The notes: generated by a model from the sequence alone, not told the origin. Numbered from the stretch's first letter, positions 8,256 through 19,386 are shown. The stretch is DNA of 64,000 nucleotides from Streptococcus australis ATCC 700641 (GCF_000186465.1 NZ_GL636091.1:39138-103137), one strand, 5' to 3'. Program-made: numbers and translations.

Positions 8256-8313
8256 TACAGATGTAAACGAATATGTTTAAAATAAGTTTACCATTGTAAA
8301 CGAATTATGTCAA
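8256..8313 (-). promoter_or_regulatory. copYB promoter with two cop boxes
   Basis: TTGACA (8308-8313), 17 bp, then TAAACT (8285-8290) on the minus strand. A canonical cop box TACAGATGTA lies at 8256-8265, downstream of the start point. A second near-palindrome, GTTTACCATTGTAAAC (8286-8301), overlaps the spacer and -10. CopY binding at either would block transcription. Confidence 0.8.
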
Positions 8314-8329
8314 GTCTTTTTATTAAATT

Positions 8330-8351
8330 CTCACTTTTTGGGGTCAGTCCC
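8330..8351. repeat. right inverted repeat flanking copper operon
   Basis: Inverted partner of 5297-5318, containing GGGGTCAGTCCC; 17 of 22 positions match. It sits 17 bp upstream of the copYB -35 box, so the cassette of about 3.05 kb contains exactly the copper operon and its control sites. Confidence 0.55.
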
Positions 8352-8489
8352 TTAAAACATGCTATTTTTATAATTGATAAATATTAATAACTAACTTTCC
8401 GAAAAATAAGTATTTTCTGGAAAGATAGTTTTGAGCATTTCTAAAATAGCTCTAGAATATTGATAAAGTCATTCCCATATTAGCTAAGA

Positions 8490-8597
8490 CTCGATTATAC
8501 ATTACAAGAGAATATTAACGATGAGTTTGAAAACATCCGAAAACTTTTATAATAATTTGGTACAAATTTTGGTACAAAAAGTGATTCAACATCAAAA
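8490..8597 (+). pseudogene. possible C-terminal remnant of a site-specific recombinase
   Basis: In one plus-strand frame the DNA reads LDYTLQENINDEFENIRKLL, two stops, then FGTNFGTKSDSTSKKA up to the edge of tRNA-Thr. The layout (a coding tail ending beside a tRNA 3' end) and the repeated GGTACAAA resemble ends of phage or ICE integrase genes, but no catalytic residues remain. Recalled similarity only; may be chance. Confidence 0.25.
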
Positions 8598-8622
8598 AAA
8601 GCCTATCACAATAGGCTTTTTC
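8593..8622 (-). terminator. tRNA-Thr terminator
   Basis: AGCCTAT and ATAGGCT arms with a four-base loop, followed by T7 on the minus strand, 14 bp past the tRNA 3' end. A T-run on the other strand makes it bidirectional. Confidence 0.85.
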
Positions 8623-8635
8623 TTGTATCATTTGA

Positions 8636-8708
8636 TGCCGATTGCAGGGATCGAACCTGTGACCTACGCGTTACGAGTGCGTTGCTCTACCAACTGAGCT
8701 AAATCGGC
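8636..8708 (-). tRNA. tRNA-Thr (anticodon CGT)
   Basis: A 73-nt cloverleaf: acceptor arm GCCGATT paired with AATCGGC, D-arm AGCTCAGTTGGTAGAGC, anticodon loop CTCGTAA, T-arm GGTTCGATCC, discriminator A. CCA is not encoded. It marks the boundary between the accessory region to the left and mainly core genes to the right, and could have served as an integration target. Confidence 0.97.
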
Positions 8709-8755
8709 GATTACCCTTATAGTATAGCACTATAAGGAAGGATGTCAAGGGATTC

Positions 8756-9220
8756 TTAATTCATCTTTTTAATCAAAATCTGACAAGGATTTTGAGGCCC
8801 CCACAGTTGCGGAAAAATCTCTAGTTTTTTAAAGCCAAGACTGCGATAAAAGACATTGGTTCGGTCATAATCTTTATTAGAGCCTTCTGCCACTGTTTTC
8901 ACCTGCAAAAAATCAACATTTTTGCCAGCTTCACTCTCTAAAGTAGCAAGCAATTGACTCCCAATTCCTCTACCTTGATGAGCTTTTTTTACACCGAGAC
9001 AATCAATTTCTGCACAATCTTCACTAGAATAGGACAAGCTTACAAAGCCAAGCAAATTACTCTCCTAAAAGGCGGTCCACACCTTCAAGTCCTTGGCTCC
9101 TTCGATGTAGGCTTGCGTGCTTTCTGGTATTCCAAACCATTCTGGCAAATCCTTTAAAACCTCAGCGACAACTGCCATTTTTTGCTCTTCATCCTTAACT
9201 TCTTTAATAACAAGCATCAT
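8756..9220 (-). pseudogene. GNAT acetyltransferase broken by a nonsense codon
   Basis: From ATG at 9220 the frame reads a normal GNAT start (IKEVKDEEQKMAVVAEVLKD, then LPEWFGIPESTQAYIEGA) but meets TAG at 9065-9067, codon 52, in the stretch VWTAF-stop-ESNLLGFVSL. It then continues in the same frame to a natural stop at 8756. The second part holds the acetyl-CoA binding motif (HQGRGIGSQLL). The rest of the gene is undamaged, so the mutation is recent, a sequencing error, or suppressed. An ORF from TTG at 9055 would lack the first 55 residues. Confidence 0.85.
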
Positions 9221-9256
9221 AAGTTCCTTTTCTTGATTTTAGTCTTACTTTAGCTC

Positions 9257-10042
9257 TTACGAACCTGCACTTTCGTAGGCATCTAACCCCCTGTCCCAAA
9301 GTTTCAGAGAGATGCAAAAAAAGATAAGAGAAATCAGAATCAAACCACCAATATTAAAGAAGACATCCTTGTCCTGCAAGAAATAGCTGGCAGGATAGTA
9401 GGCCGTAAAGGCGAAAGGCACAATAAAGCTAATTAACCAACGAAGGAGCGAATTGTAAATGGAAATCGGGTACTTGGCAAAATCATTAAACATATAAAAA
9501 ATGTAAATCATGGCACCTGACTGCTTGGTCCAAAAAGCGATGCTGGCTGTTGCAATTTTCAAGGAAGTATAAATCAAGGTCGCAAAAGGAATACAAACTA
9601 GAAAAATCAGGAATTTGGGAAGAGTCCAAGCAATGCTAGTCGCCGTTGTCGTTAGTAAGATTCCACCGACCAAAAGTTCACCCAAGGCATCAATCTGAAA
9701 GGTCTCTACCAAAATATGAAAGAGGGGATTGATAGGACGAGTCAGATACTTGTCAAACTCCCCTTTTCGAACTAGTCGTTGACCTAAAGCCCAGAGATTG
9801 TCAAAAAAGAGGTGATCTAATCCCTTTGGAATTAAGGAAAATCCATAGATAAAGGCAATCTCTTGAAAGGTCCAACCTTCTAGCGAGGGGATGTGTTGAA
9901 AGAGTACATTGAGAAACAAGAGGTTTAGGCCTTGAGTCAGAAAGACTCCCAACACACCAACCACAAAATCAACTTTGTATTCCATGATTTGCTTGATGTA
10001 TTGTCTAATAAAAATCAGATGCATGCGTTGATATTTTTTCAT
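9257..10042 (-). CDS. ABC-2 type exporter permease (second triad)
   Basis: Membrane subunit of 261 residues with about six hydrophobic spans, third gene of an ATPase-permease-permease operon. It starts 1 bp after the upstream permease stop, with GGGAGGTTAGG as ribosome site. Its ending DAYESAGS mirrors the KKYESAGR of the permease at 7-792. Homologous triads are conserved in many streptococci; cargo is unknown. Base composition is close to the core genome, unlike the first triad, so this copy is probably the resident one. Confidence 0.87.
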   Translation of the reverse strand: MKKYQRMHLIFIRQYIKQIMEYKVDFVVGVLGVFLTQGLNLLFLNVLFQHIPSLEGWTFQEIAFIYGFSLIPKGLDHLFFDNLWALGQRLVRKGEFDKYLTRPINPLFHILVETFQIDALGELLVGGILLTTTATSIAWTLPKFLIFLVCIPFATLIYTSLKIATASIAFWTKQSGAMIYIFYMFNDFAKYPISIYNSLLRWLISFIVPFAFTAYYPASYFLQDKDVFFNIGGLILISLIFFCISLKLWDRGLDAYESAGS

Positions 10043-10043
10043 C

Positions 10044-10862
10044 CTAACCTCCCTGAATGGTGATAAATGACTGGACTCGTTTCCAAATCAACTGAGACAA
10101 GCCCACCATCACTATAAGCCAGAAAAGCTGAAGCAAAAGTGCTTGAAGAATCTGACTGGCATCGTATTTCCCAACAATGATCATAACCGGAGTGTAAATC
10201 AAGGATGAAAATGGCAATAAGGAGAGAATATCTGAAACCACCTTTGGAAAAAACGTCAAGGGAATCAAACTGCCAGACATAAAGGCCACTATTGAAGTCT
10301 TGAGTAGATTGGAACCCCATAAATTTTTAAACACAAAGGCTGAAAAACCAAAACAGATATTAAAGAAAAAGTTAATCAGATAAGCCAGAGTCAAGCTAAA
10401 GAGATAAAGGACAGTTAATCCCAGCACTTCTACAATCCCTTGACCAGATAAGATTTTCATCAAAACAATGACACTTAAAAATGGCAGTCCAACAGAGATA
10501 AAAATCAACCACTTGGAACCAAGCTCGGTGAAAAGATAAGAGGTCGAAAAATGGACTGGTCTCAGCAAGCGCATGATAATAGAGCCATCTTTTACCTCAT
10601 CACCAATCGTAAAGGAGCTATCAGACCTGGTCAAAAGATTGGTCACAAAACTCATGATGATGTAGAGGGTGATATCCGCCATACTGAAGCCCTGAATCAA
10701 AGGCTCCTGGGAGGAGTCAAAGACAGCCTTCCAGAGATAGAAAGCGACAAAAGCCCCCATGACATCACCAATCCGATAGAGAATAAAGTTGACTCGATAG
10801 CTAATCAACTCCTGAATCCCTGCATTGATAAAGGGTTTATAACGTCTCCACAATTTGACCAT
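10044..10862 (-). CDS. ABC-2 type exporter permease (second triad)
   Basis: Second membrane subunit, about 272 residues from the start chosen at 10862, where AAGGAGC precedes ATG (MVKLWRRYKPF). A longer in-frame ORF to 10904 would overlap the ATPase gene and has no better ribosome site. Its N-terminal region and ending (FITIQGG) parallel the permease at 794-1588. Gene spacing of one base on each side indicates strict co-translation with the ATPase and the other permease. Confidence 0.87.
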   Translation of the reverse strand: MVKLWRRYKPFINAGIQELISYRVNFILYRIGDVMGAFVAFYLWKAVFDSSQEPLIQGFSMADITLYIIMSFVTNLLTRSDSSFTIGDEVKDGSIIMRLLRPVHFSTSYLFTELGSKWLIFISVGLPFLSVIVLMKILSGQGIVEVLGLTVLYLFSLTLAYLINFFFNICFGFSAFVFKNLWGSNLLKTSIVAFMSGSLIPLTFFPKVVSDILSLLPFSSLIYTPVMIIVGKYDASQILQALLLQLFWLIVMVGLSQLIWKRVQSFITIQGG

Positions 10863-10863
10863 C

Positions 10864-11856
10864 TTAGAGCTCCTTTCGATAGAAGCGACGGATAATATCT
10901 TCAATATCCGTATCTACCATCTTCAAATCACGGACTTCAAAATCAGACAGGGTTTGCTTGATAATATCGGCTGACTGGTAGCGGGAACTATCGAATTCAA
11001 TATTGAGAGTATTTCCTTGTCTATCAATGGACATATCAGGTAAGCCTTCATAGTGAGAAAGGAGGTGACTTTGACCTGGCGTCAGTTCAAAGGAAAGAGT
11101 CTTCATCTTGCCAAAGGTCTCCTTGAGCTGGCTAACCGTTCCATCAAAAATCTCTTGTCCCTTGTCAATCATAAAAATCCGATCACAGAGTTGCTCAATA
11201 TCACTCAAATCATGAGTAGTCAAGAGAATAGTTGTCTCTTCCTCCTGATTGATCTGGGTGATAGCACGTCGAATGTTATCCTTGACCGACACATCCAAAC
11301 CAATAGTCGGCTCATCTAAAAAGAGAACTTTGGGATTGTGAAGCAAGGAAGCCGCAATATCCGCCCGCATCCGTTGACCTAGTGAAAGAGTCCGCACAGG
11401 ATCCTTGATAAATTCCTTCAAATCCAAAACTTCATTCAAAAAGTCCATGCGCTTATGAAAAAGCGAGTCCGGTACATCATAGATCTCTTTCAAAACTGTG
11501 TAGGTCTCTTGCAGTGCCAAATCCCACCATAGCTGGGTGCGTTGTCCGAAAACGACTCCAATATCCTTGACATAATCTTGGCGATTGTCCTGTGGAATCT
11601 TGCCGTTAATCCGACAAAAACCAGATGTCGGTTTCAAAATCCCTGTCAGCATTTTGATGGTTGTCGACTTTCCAGCACCATTTGCCCCGATAAATCCTAA
11701 AATCTGCCCTTTTGGAACTTCAAAAGTTAAATCCTTGACCGCTTCAAAAGTCTGCTTTTCAGGATGAACAAAGGAGCGCAAGGCTCCCTTTAACCCCGGC
11801 TCCTTAACTGTCTTCACAAAATTTTTCTGAAGATGTTGCACTTCTATCATTGCCAT
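10864..11856 (-). CDS. ABC exporter ATP-binding protein (second triad)
   Basis: ATPase of 330 residues with Walker A GANGAGKSTT, signature RTLSLGQRMRADIA, Walker B VLFLDEPTIGLD and the switch histidine in TTHD. The LSLGQ signature and the C-terminal accessory domain match the ATPase at 1585-2571. First gene of the operon; a GGGAG site precedes ATG at 11856, and an in-frame ATG two codons on is the alternative. It drives export through the permeases at 10044-10862 and 9257-10042. Confidence 0.9.
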   Translation of the reverse strand: MAMIEVQHLQKNFVKTVKEPGLKGALRSFVHPEKQTFEAVKDLTFEVPKGQILGFIGANGAGKSTTIKMLTGILKPTSGFCRINGKIPQDNRQDYVKDIGVVFGQRTQLWWDLALQETYTVLKEIYDVPDSLFHKRMDFLNEVLDLKEFIKDPVRTLSLGQRMRADIAASLLHNPKVLFLDEPTIGLDVSVKDNIRRAITQINQEEETTILLTTHDLSDIEQLCDRIFMIDKGQEIFDGTVSQLKETFGKMKTLSFELTPGQSHLLSHYEGLPDMSIDRQGNTLNIEFDSSRYQSADIIKQTLSDFEVRDLKMVDTDIEDIIRRFYRKEL

Positions 11857-12085
11857 ATCTATCTCCCTATCGTAAGAAGCAACATTGTATTTTTGACTAC
11901 AAATATTCTAAATCCTTACTTTCTACACTTTTTCAATATTATTACAGAGGGCTTTATACCAACCTATTATAATCTAATAAAAAAAGGAATGCAAGCGTTT
12001 GCTTATTGATTATGAAATTAGAGATTTCTCTCTTAAAATGAAACTTTTAATCAAAAATTCTGTTAAATAGTTTCCTTAAGACACC

Positions 12086-12114
12086 AAAAAAGACCTACCC
12101 TTACGGATAAGCCT
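12086..12114 (-). terminator. lacG operon terminator
   Basis: On the minus strand GGCTTATCC, loop GTAA, GGGTAGGTC (with G-U pairs), then T6. About 20 bp past the lacG stop. Confidence 0.75.
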
Positions 12115-12132
12115 TCTTACATGTTTATTTCT

Positions 12133-13680
<1,548 letters not shown>

Positions 13681-13687
13681 TTAACAA

Positions 13688-13752
13688 GGCGATTAGGAAA
13701 ATCGCCATAGCGATTTCCGTTACGATAGGAGACTGTTTCACAGTCCCTATCG
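13688..13752 (-). other. two intercistronic stem-loops between lacE and lacG
   Basis: A strong hairpin at 13723-13752 (CGATAGGGACTGT against its near-complement) begins right after the lacE stop codon. A second, GGCGATT/AATCGCC, lies at 13688-13705. No T-run follows either, so they look like mRNA processing or stabilising structures rather than full terminators. Confidence 0.65.
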
Positions 13753-15447
13753 TTAATCGAATTGCGCCTGAACAAAGGCAAGAGCGCCTTTACCATCACG
13801 AGTCAACTTAATGTATTGAGCACCTTCTATCTTCGCCAATTTGATGCCTAGTTTATCTGTTTCAGCCTTCATATCTTCGAAGTTGGAAGCAACCTGAGGC
13901 GCCAAGATAACAAGGTCAAATTCTGGCAACATTTCACGGTGGGCTCCATAGCCACCTGCTGCAGCTTTAACTGGAACTTTATACTCTTCTGCGGCTTTAT
14001 TCAAAGCATTGGCAAGAAGACCACTTGTTCCACCACCCGCACAAAGAACGAGGACGTTTGTTTCTTCAGTAATTGTATTTTGTGCTTGTTCTACTCCAGC
14101 TTTTGCAAGAATAGCATCTGCTTTTGCAGTGTTAAAGTTTGCAGCTACTTTTTCTTTTAATTCATCATTAGCTTTACCTGAACGTTCTTCTTCAAGAATT
14201 TGTTCATCATAAACCTTGAGGAATGGATAGTAGATAGCAGTATCTACTACAATTAACAATGCTGCAAGAGCGAATGATAAGAACTGGAAGTTTGTACCAA
14301 GAACAATACCAAGAGGTCCTGGTGTAGTCCATGGAAGGTTGGCAGTAAATGAGTTCATGCCAAGTGTTTCAATAAAGAACTTAAAGATCCATACGTTTGC
14401 AATTGGTGCAAAGATGAATGGGATAAAGAAGATTGGGTTCAAAACAAGCGGTGCACCAAACAAGATTGGTTCGTTTACACCGAAGAATGTAGGAACTACT
14501 GAAGCACGTCCAATAGCACGATTTCGTTTTGATTTACATAACCACATAAACATGAACGGAACAACAAGAGTTGCACCAGTACCACCCATAGTGACGATAA
14601 ACATTTGTGTACCAGATGTAAGGATCTTATCAGCGTGCATACCTTGTTGAAGAAGGTTTAAGTTGACTTCGGCATTTGCATAAGTAATCGCTGCAATCGC
14701 AGGCTCAACGATAGATGGGCCGTGAATACCAATAAACCAGAAGAATGCAAAGGCACCGAAAATAATCGTAATACCAACATAACCGTCTGCTGCTGAGAAT
14801 AGAGGCGCAAGAAGAGTACCAATAGATTCAGCTACTGTTACACCAAGACTACCCTTCACAATCAGTTCAAGTCCATAAAGGAGAACGACAGATACAGTGA
14901 ATGGGATCAAGTCTTTAAATACTTGAGAGATATTTGGTGGAACTTCGTCTGGCATGCGAATAGTAACATTATTTTTCACACAGACTTTGTAAACATTAAC
15001 GGTAACGAAGGCTGCAATAAAGGCTGTCAAAAGACCTTTTGTTCCCATGAAGGCAGTCAGAAAACCTCCTTCTTTCGCTGGTTCAGCTGCCATTAAAAGG
15101 AATCCAACCATAGATGCCAACATGGTTGACAAGAAGTTGATCTGGTTTGTTGCAGGTAAATCACGATTGACAGAATCTGTCAAAGCTTTGGCTGTGGTTC
15201 CACCTACGAAGAAAGCCAGAATTCCCATCGAATAGCTATAAGGTGTCATTAAGAAGTTTTCAATTTCTTTTGACCAATGGAAGCCCCATGCATTTGGGAC
15301 GTAAGCAATCAATATAAAGATAGACGAGAATAAGATCACAGGCATCCCCGCGATAAATCCATCACGAATCGCACGCAAATATTTATTACGAGAAATCTTC
15401 TCGAAGAAAGGTTTTCCTTTCTCAATTAATTCAATTAATTTATGCAT
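13753..15447 (-). CDS. lacE: lactose-specific PTS EIICB component
   Basis: Membrane permease and phosphotransfer protein, 564 residues. The N-terminal EIIC domain (about residues 1-420) has roughly ten hydrophobic segments and the conserved [16 protein letters not shown] motif. The C-terminal EIIB domain starts near residue 465, with its phosphocysteine in [13 protein letters not shown]. It accepts phosphate from LacF and gives it to lactose during uptake. Its ATG overlaps the lacF stop by one base (TAATG), so the two are translationally coupled. Length and domain order are normal. Confidence 0.96.
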   Translation of the reverse strand: MHKLIELIEKGKPFFEKISRNKYLRAIRDGFIAGMPVILFSSIFILIAYVPNAWGFHWSKEIENFLMTPYSYSMGILAFFVGGTTAKALTDSVNRDLPATNQINFLSTMLASMVGFLLMAAEPAKEGGFLTAFMGTKGLLTAFIAAFVTVNVYKVCVKNNVTIRMPDEVPPNISQVFKDLIPFTVSVVLLYGLELIVKGSLGVTVAESIGTLLAPLFSAADGYVGITIIFGAFAFFWFIGIHGPSIVEPAIAAITYANAEVNLNLLQQGMHADKILTSGTQMFIVTMGGTGATLVVPFMFMWLCKSKRNRAIGRASVVPTFFGVNEPILFGAPLVLNPIFFIPFIFAPIANVWIFKFFIETLGMNSFTANLPWTTPGPLGIVLGTNFQFLSFALAALLIVVDTAIYYPFLKVYDEQILEEERSGKANDELKEKVAANFNTAKADAILAKAGVEQAQNTITEETNVLVLCAGGGTSGLLANALNKAAEEYKVPVKAAAGGYGAHREMLPEFDLVILAPQVASNFEDMKAETDKLGIKLAKIEGAQYIKLTRDGKGALAFVQAQFD

Positions 15448-15764
15448 TATTTAGCTCCTCTTTTGTATAGTTCAATGAGATGATGAATCACATCTTTTAA
15501 TAGGATCGTTGTCATTAAGTGGTCCTGTCCATGCATCATGGTAATGCTGTAGGGGAGGTCTTCTCCTGCTGCTTCTTGCGCTAGCATAGTTGTTTGAGAC
15601 TTGTGAGCCTCTGCGATACAGCTTCCTGCTTCTTCTACCAAGCTTTCCGCTTGAGCGAAGTCACCCTTCTCAGCCACCTTGAGGGCCTCCAAGAGTTTAG
15701 AACGAGCATCCCCTGCATACGCAACGATCTCAAAACCTAATAGTGTCATTTCTTCTTTGGTCAT
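15447..15764 (-). CDS. lacF: lactose-specific PTS EIIA component
   Basis: Cytoplasmic phosphocarrier of 105 residues passing phosphate from HPr to LacE. The helical fold is recognisable from [21 protein letters not shown]; the phospho-accepting histidine is in the [10 protein letters not shown] region. The ATG at 15764 follows GGAGG by eight bases; the TTG at 15779 belongs to the ribosome site and is rejected. Placed between lacT and lacE as in other streptococcal lac operons. Confidence 0.95.
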   Translation of the reverse strand: MTKEEMTLLGFEIVAYAGDARSKLLEALKVAEKGDFAQAESLVEEAGSCIAEAHKSQTTMLAQEAAGEDLPYSITMMHGQDHLMTTILLKDVIHHLIELYKRGAK

Positions 15765-15806
15765 GACTAATTCCTCCAATTTGAATTTCTTAATTTTTAA
15801 AAGTTG

Positions 15807-16640
15807 TTACAATAATCGTTGAATGTGCAAGACCAGATAGACCCGTTCACTCTTGTATAAGTCAACCCCGGTCTCCCTAGAAATCACATCATAAATCTTG
15901 GAACCAATCTCAAAGGCTTTGGGATAGGAGCTTTTGATATGTTCCTCCATATCTAGAAGCGATTGATTGTCATCCCGATTGCGATCCAGGTAATCCAAGA
16001 AGTAGTTAAGATGAATCATGAAACGATCATAAAAGTTGTTGTTGGTCTCGGTTCGTTTGATTGAATAACTATCCAAAACCTCTTCCACACCTTTTAAGAT
16101 TTCTTTGCGCTGGTCCATGGAATCCACGACCTCCGCTCCATTTTCACCTTCTGCATTGATGAAATGATAGGCGATGCGAGTGACCTCATCTTCAGGGAAG
16201 CTAGTTGTGAGCTTCTCCCGATAGATGTCTACTGCCTCTTTGGCAATCTTAAAAGCCACTGGATAGTTCTCTGAGATATCCAAAAGATTACTTTCCTTAT
16301 ACCTGCCTTGAGTCACTGCCTGGTAAGAGCAAAACATGTGGTCTGTCAAGGTCACATAGATATATTCTTGAACGGGGTAGTGATACTTTTTGCTCAAGTA
16401 ATCAATCATCTCGTAGGTCACTGTGATGAAGTCTAATGGAACATTTTTTAGCAGGGTCATAAAGTTCTCTCGGGATTCCTCTGTTTTCATCCGAAAGAGC
16501 TTTTCTACCTTTTCTTTAGGGACTAGGTCGCCCTTCTTTTTGCCAAAAACGATTCCTTTTCCAATGACAATCAGTTCTTCCCCTTTGTCATTCCTCACCA
16601 GAGCAACATTGTGATTGAGTGGATTTAAAATCCGATACAT
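15807..16640 (-). CDS. lacT: LacT, BglG-family transcription antiterminator
   Basis: RNA-binding antiterminator of 277 residues: an N-terminal CAT domain (about 1-55, starting MYRILNPLNHNVALVRN) and two PRD domains whose regulatory histidines are phosphorylated by PTS proteins. When lactose is transported it should bind the leader RNA and prevent the terminator at 16679-16734, allowing lacTFEG transcription. Located directly downstream of that terminator. Length and domain order are typical. Confidence 0.93.
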   Translation of the reverse strand: MYRILNPLNHNVALVRNDKGEELIVIGKGIVFGKKKGDLVPKEKVEKLFRMKTEESRENFMTLLKNVPLDFITVTYEMIDYLSKKYHYPVQEYIYVTLTDHMFCSYQAVTQGRYKESNLLDISENYPVAFKIAKEAVDIYREKLTTSFPEDEVTRIAYHFINAEGENGAEVVDSMDQRKEILKGVEEVLDSYSIKRTETNNNFYDRFMIHLNYFLDYLDRNRDDNQSLLDMEEHIKSSYPKAFEIGSKIYDVISRETGVDLYKSERVYLVLHIQRLL

Positions 16641-16678
16641 GGTACTCTCCTTGCTAGTTTATTTAAGGTTAAGGGTAT

Positions 16679-16734
16679 AAAAAATGACCACAAATGAGAT
16701 CAGAGAGGTCTCTCCCCGATTCATCTGTGATCAT
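16679..16734 (-). terminator. lacTFEG leader terminator controlled by LacT
   Basis: The RNA forms a long stem, ATGATCACAGATGA against TCATTTGTGGTCAT, with an inner GAGAG/CTCTC hairpin, followed by T6. It lies between the promoter at 16782-16810 and lacT. A ribonucleic antiterminator site would have to overlap its 5' arm near 16730-16760; I could not match one to consensus with confidence. Confidence 0.8.
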
Positions 16735-16781
16735 GCGTAATCTAACTTACTAACACTCACCTTGTATTCACTTATGGATTA

Positions 16782-16810
16782 AGTATAGCACACGCTTTTG
16801 TTTTTGTAAA
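16782..16810 (-). promoter_or_regulatory. lacTFEG promoter
   Basis: TTTACA (16805-16810), 17-bp spacer, TATACT (16782-16787) on the minus strand. Placed after lacD, it lets lacTFEG be expressed independently of lacABCD, subject to the leader terminator. Confidence 0.75.
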
Positions 16811-16931
16811 CCCTTTCTTAACAACTTTTTAACTTTTTTGTTTTTTTCTAACAAATAGCTGTTTATAGCTGTCTTCTCTGGGCTCTTCAAGGAAATTCGA
16901 ACGCCCATTGTTAAAGGAGTGGTCTACACTT

Positions 16932-17912
16932 TTAAATGCGCTCTTTCCAAGAAGTTGCGACTTGGTCCAAGACTTGATTGAGCTCTTCAATATTGCGACG
17001 ACCTTCGGTACGCAACCATTCACGAGCTGCCTCTTCGCCATTCTTGATGTAGGCTTCAACTGATCCAGCCCAAGTAGCACGGCCACAAAGGACCCCGTTG
17101 AAGTTTGCGCCTGCTTCATGCGCAAAGACTAAGGTTTCTTGGAAGAGTTTTGCAGAAACACCGGCACTCAAGTAGATGTATGGAAGCTTGGTTGCTGCTT
17201 CTTGTTCTTTAAAGAAGGCTGCAGCCTCTTCACGGCTATGAACGATTTCCCCATCGCCAAAGCCTTCAACGTATTTAACATTGACTGGAACTTCTACCTT
17301 CAAGACATCGATGTTGAAGCGTGGGTCTGAGAAGACTTTCATCGCTTCGATGACTTTGCGAGGTTTCACTTTAGCGTATTCTACAGAACCTGCATCAGCG
17401 ATTGTTTCATCGTAAGCCAAGATTTCAAGGAAGAATGGAATTTCTTCTGCCGCACATTCTGAACCGATGCGTTCGATGTAGGCTTGTTTTTCTTGGTTGA
17501 GTTCTTCTGCACTATCCACATCATAGTAGAGCAAGAATTTCACTGCATCTGCACCTTGTTCTTTGATGCGTTTAGCTGACCAAAGGTTGAGGCAGTCTGG
17601 TAGACGCTTGGTGCTTGAAGTGTCGTAGCCTGTTTTTTCATAAGCCAACAAGAGCCCTGCTTCCGCATCCAAGACCTTAGTTGCTGGAAGTCCATACTCA
17701 GGGTCCAAGAGCATAGAAGATGCGAATGGTGTCAATTCTTCAGCCACTAGGACCTTCAATTCTTCCATTTGAGCCACTGTTGGTTCTGTGTCTTGATACT
17801 GAGCCATGAGGCGTTTCAAAGCGCCACGTTGGTCAAAGGCCAAGGCTGAGATTACCCCCTCTTTGGTGCTCAATTTTTCTAAATAGTTGCGTTTTTGTTC
17901 TGTTAATACCAT
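16932..17912 (-). CDS. lacD: tagatose-1,6-bisphosphate aldolase
   Basis: Class I aldolase, 326 residues, cleaving tagatose-1,6-bisphosphate to dihydroxyacetone phosphate and glyceraldehyde-3-phosphate, the last step of the tagatose pathway. It opens [31 protein letters not shown], recalled as LacD-like; the Schiff-base lysine probably lies in the [17 protein letters not shown] segment (seen here as [17 protein letters not shown]). It starts 1 bp after the lacC stop and ends the lacABCD group; about 120 bp later comes the next promoter. Confidence 0.95.
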   Translation of the reverse strand: MVLTEQKRNYLEKLSTKEGVISALAFDQRGALKRLMAQYQDTEPTVAQMEELKVLVAEELTPFASSMLLDPEYGLPATKVLDAEAGLLLAYEKTGYDTSSTKRLPDCLNLWSAKRIKEQGADAVKFLLYYDVDSAEELNQEKQAYIERIGSECAAEEIPFFLEILAYDETIADAGSVEYAKVKPRKVIEAMKVFSDPRFNIDVLKVEVPVNVKYVEGFGDGEIVHSREEAAAFFKEQEAATKLPYIYLSAGVSAKLFQETLVFAHEAGANFNGVLCGRATWAGSVEAYIKNGEEAAREWLRTEGRRNIEELNQVLDQVATSWKERI

Positions 17913-17913
17913 C

Positions 17914-18843
17914 TTATACCTCTTTTACATTTATCTGTTGATACAAATCATCATAGCGATGAATATTGATATGGCCTGTCGTTGCTTCTTGAGCATTCAA
18001 CATGCCAAGGACATTGGCTTTGGTTAAAAGTGCTTGGTCGTCTTCCTGATGATAGAGAGCTGAGGCAATCCCAGCAACTGTCGAATCACCAGATCCCACT
18101 GGATTAACCACTTCAATTTTTGGAATATCCACTTTATAGAAGACATCACCATGTTTAGCAAAGGCACCGTCAGCCCCTAGGGAGACGATGACCCAGTCAA
18201 TCCCTTTAAACAAGTCAGATTGAAGGACCTCTTTTAATTGATCTAAATCCGTAGTCACTTCGTAGCCTAACAGTTGAGACAACTCTTCATTATTGGGTTT
18301 AATCACTGTTGGTTGAACGGGAGCTACTAGTGCTTTTTCTAGGGAAGCGCCTGAGCAGTCCAGAACGACTGGTTTTCCTGCCTTCTTAGCGCGCTCGACC
18401 AATTGAGAATAATAATCAAGTGGCAAGCCAGCTGGTAAACTACCTGAGATAGCAACGACTGCTACATCTGGAAGCAAGGCTTCATAGTGATCAAGAAAGG
18501 CTTGTCCTTCTTCTTCAGAAACAGACGGACCTTTTTCCAGGATTTCAGTTTGTTGTCCTTCGTGGAGGATCGCAATACAATTCCGGGTCTCCCCTTGAAT
18601 TTTAAAGAATTCTTTGCCGATTTCCTGATCTAGATGGTCCAAGATAAATTGGCCTGTTGAACCACCAATCAGACCAGTTGCCGAGACAGGATCTCCAATC
18701 TCTGCAAGGACCCGTGTGACATTGAGACCCTTCCCTCCTGCGGTTTTGCTTACCTTGTCAACTCGATTGACCGTATCCAAGTGTAAGGATTCTAATGGAT
18801 AGGAAATGTCGATTGAAGGGTTCATGGTTACCGTTAAAATCAT
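17914..18843 (-). CDS. lacC: tagatose-6-phosphate kinase
   Basis: PfkB-family sugar kinase, 309 residues, phosphorylating tagatose-6-phosphate. Motifs: the N-terminal [16 protein letters not shown], the substrate region [14 protein letters not shown], and the catalytic anion hole [15 protein letters not shown] with its base Asp. The start at 18843 follows GAGGTGAGTCT; the longer ORF overlaps lacB and is not needed. Functions with LacAB before it and LacD after it. Confidence 0.95.
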   Translation of the reverse strand: MILTVTMNPSIDISYPLESLHLDTVNRVDKVSKTAGGKGLNVTRVLAEIGDPVSATGLIGGSTGQFILDHLDQEIGKEFFKIQGETRNCIAILHEGQQTEILEKGPSVSEEEGQAFLDHYEALLPDVAVVAISGSLPAGLPLDYYSQLVERAKKAGKPVVLDCSGASLEKALVAPVQPTVIKPNNEELSQLLGYEVTTDLDQLKEVLQSDLFKGIDWVIVSLGADGAFAKHGDVFYKVDIPKIEVVNPVGSGDSTVAGIASALYHQEDDQALLTKANVLGMLNAQEATTGHINIHRYDDLYQQINVKEV

Positions 18844-18854
18844 AGACTCACCTC

Positions 18855-19370
18855 TTAGTCGTGGTATTCCCCACGATCCCATTTTTCAAGGAATTCTGTG
18901 AAGAAATCCTCATCTTCTTGATGGTCGTTGTGGGTTTCCAAATGTTGAATCTTGGCAATCAATTTCTTGTTTTCTTCACTTGGTTTGTATTCCGCATGGA
19001 TGAAGGCTTCCAAAATGTCACACATCAGAAGTTCTCCTGTGATCTTCCCACCAAAACCAATCACGTTGGCATTGAGTTCTTCTTTCGCATAAAGAGCAGA
19101 GGTCATATCGCGGACCAAGGCTGAACGGATTCCAGGAACCTTGTTAACCGCGTTGTTAATTCCAACGCCAGTTCCACAGATACATACGCCAAGGTCTGCT
19201 TGACCACTCACTACTGCTTCCCCAACCTTCTTCCCAAAAATTGGATAGTGGGTCCGCGCATGGTCATAGGTTCCGAAGTCAAGGACTTCATAGCCTTTTG
19301 ATTTCAAAAACTCAGAAACAGCCATTTTTTCATTTGTGACAATATGGTCACATCCAATTGCAATTTTCAT
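18855..19370 (-). CDS. lacB: galactose-6-phosphate isomerase subunit LacB
   Basis: RpiB/LacAB-family subunit of 171 residues. The start at 19370 has a strong GGGAGGAG site and gives the family N-terminus [21 protein letters not shown]. The C-G-T-G-V-G-I-N active-site segment is present ([18 protein letters not shown]). With LacA it converts galactose-6-phosphate to tagatose-6-phosphate. It is longer than LacA because of the usual LacB C-terminal extension. Confidence 0.95.
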   Translation of the reverse strand: MKIAIGCDHIVTNEKMAVSEFLKSKGYEVLDFGTYDHARTHYPIFGKKVGEAVVSGQADLGVCICGTGVGINNAVNKVPGIRSALVRDMTSALYAKEELNANVIGFGGKITGELLMCDILEAFIHAEYKPSEENKKLIAKIQHLETHNDHQEDEDFFTEFLEKWDRGEYHD

Positions 19371-19386
19371 TCGTTTACTCCTCCCT

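Noticed and set aside
16735..16770. A consensus ribonucleic antiterminator (RAT) in the lacT leader
   Set aside because: Position is right, but I could not align it convincingly to the BglG-family consensus, so only the terminator is reported.
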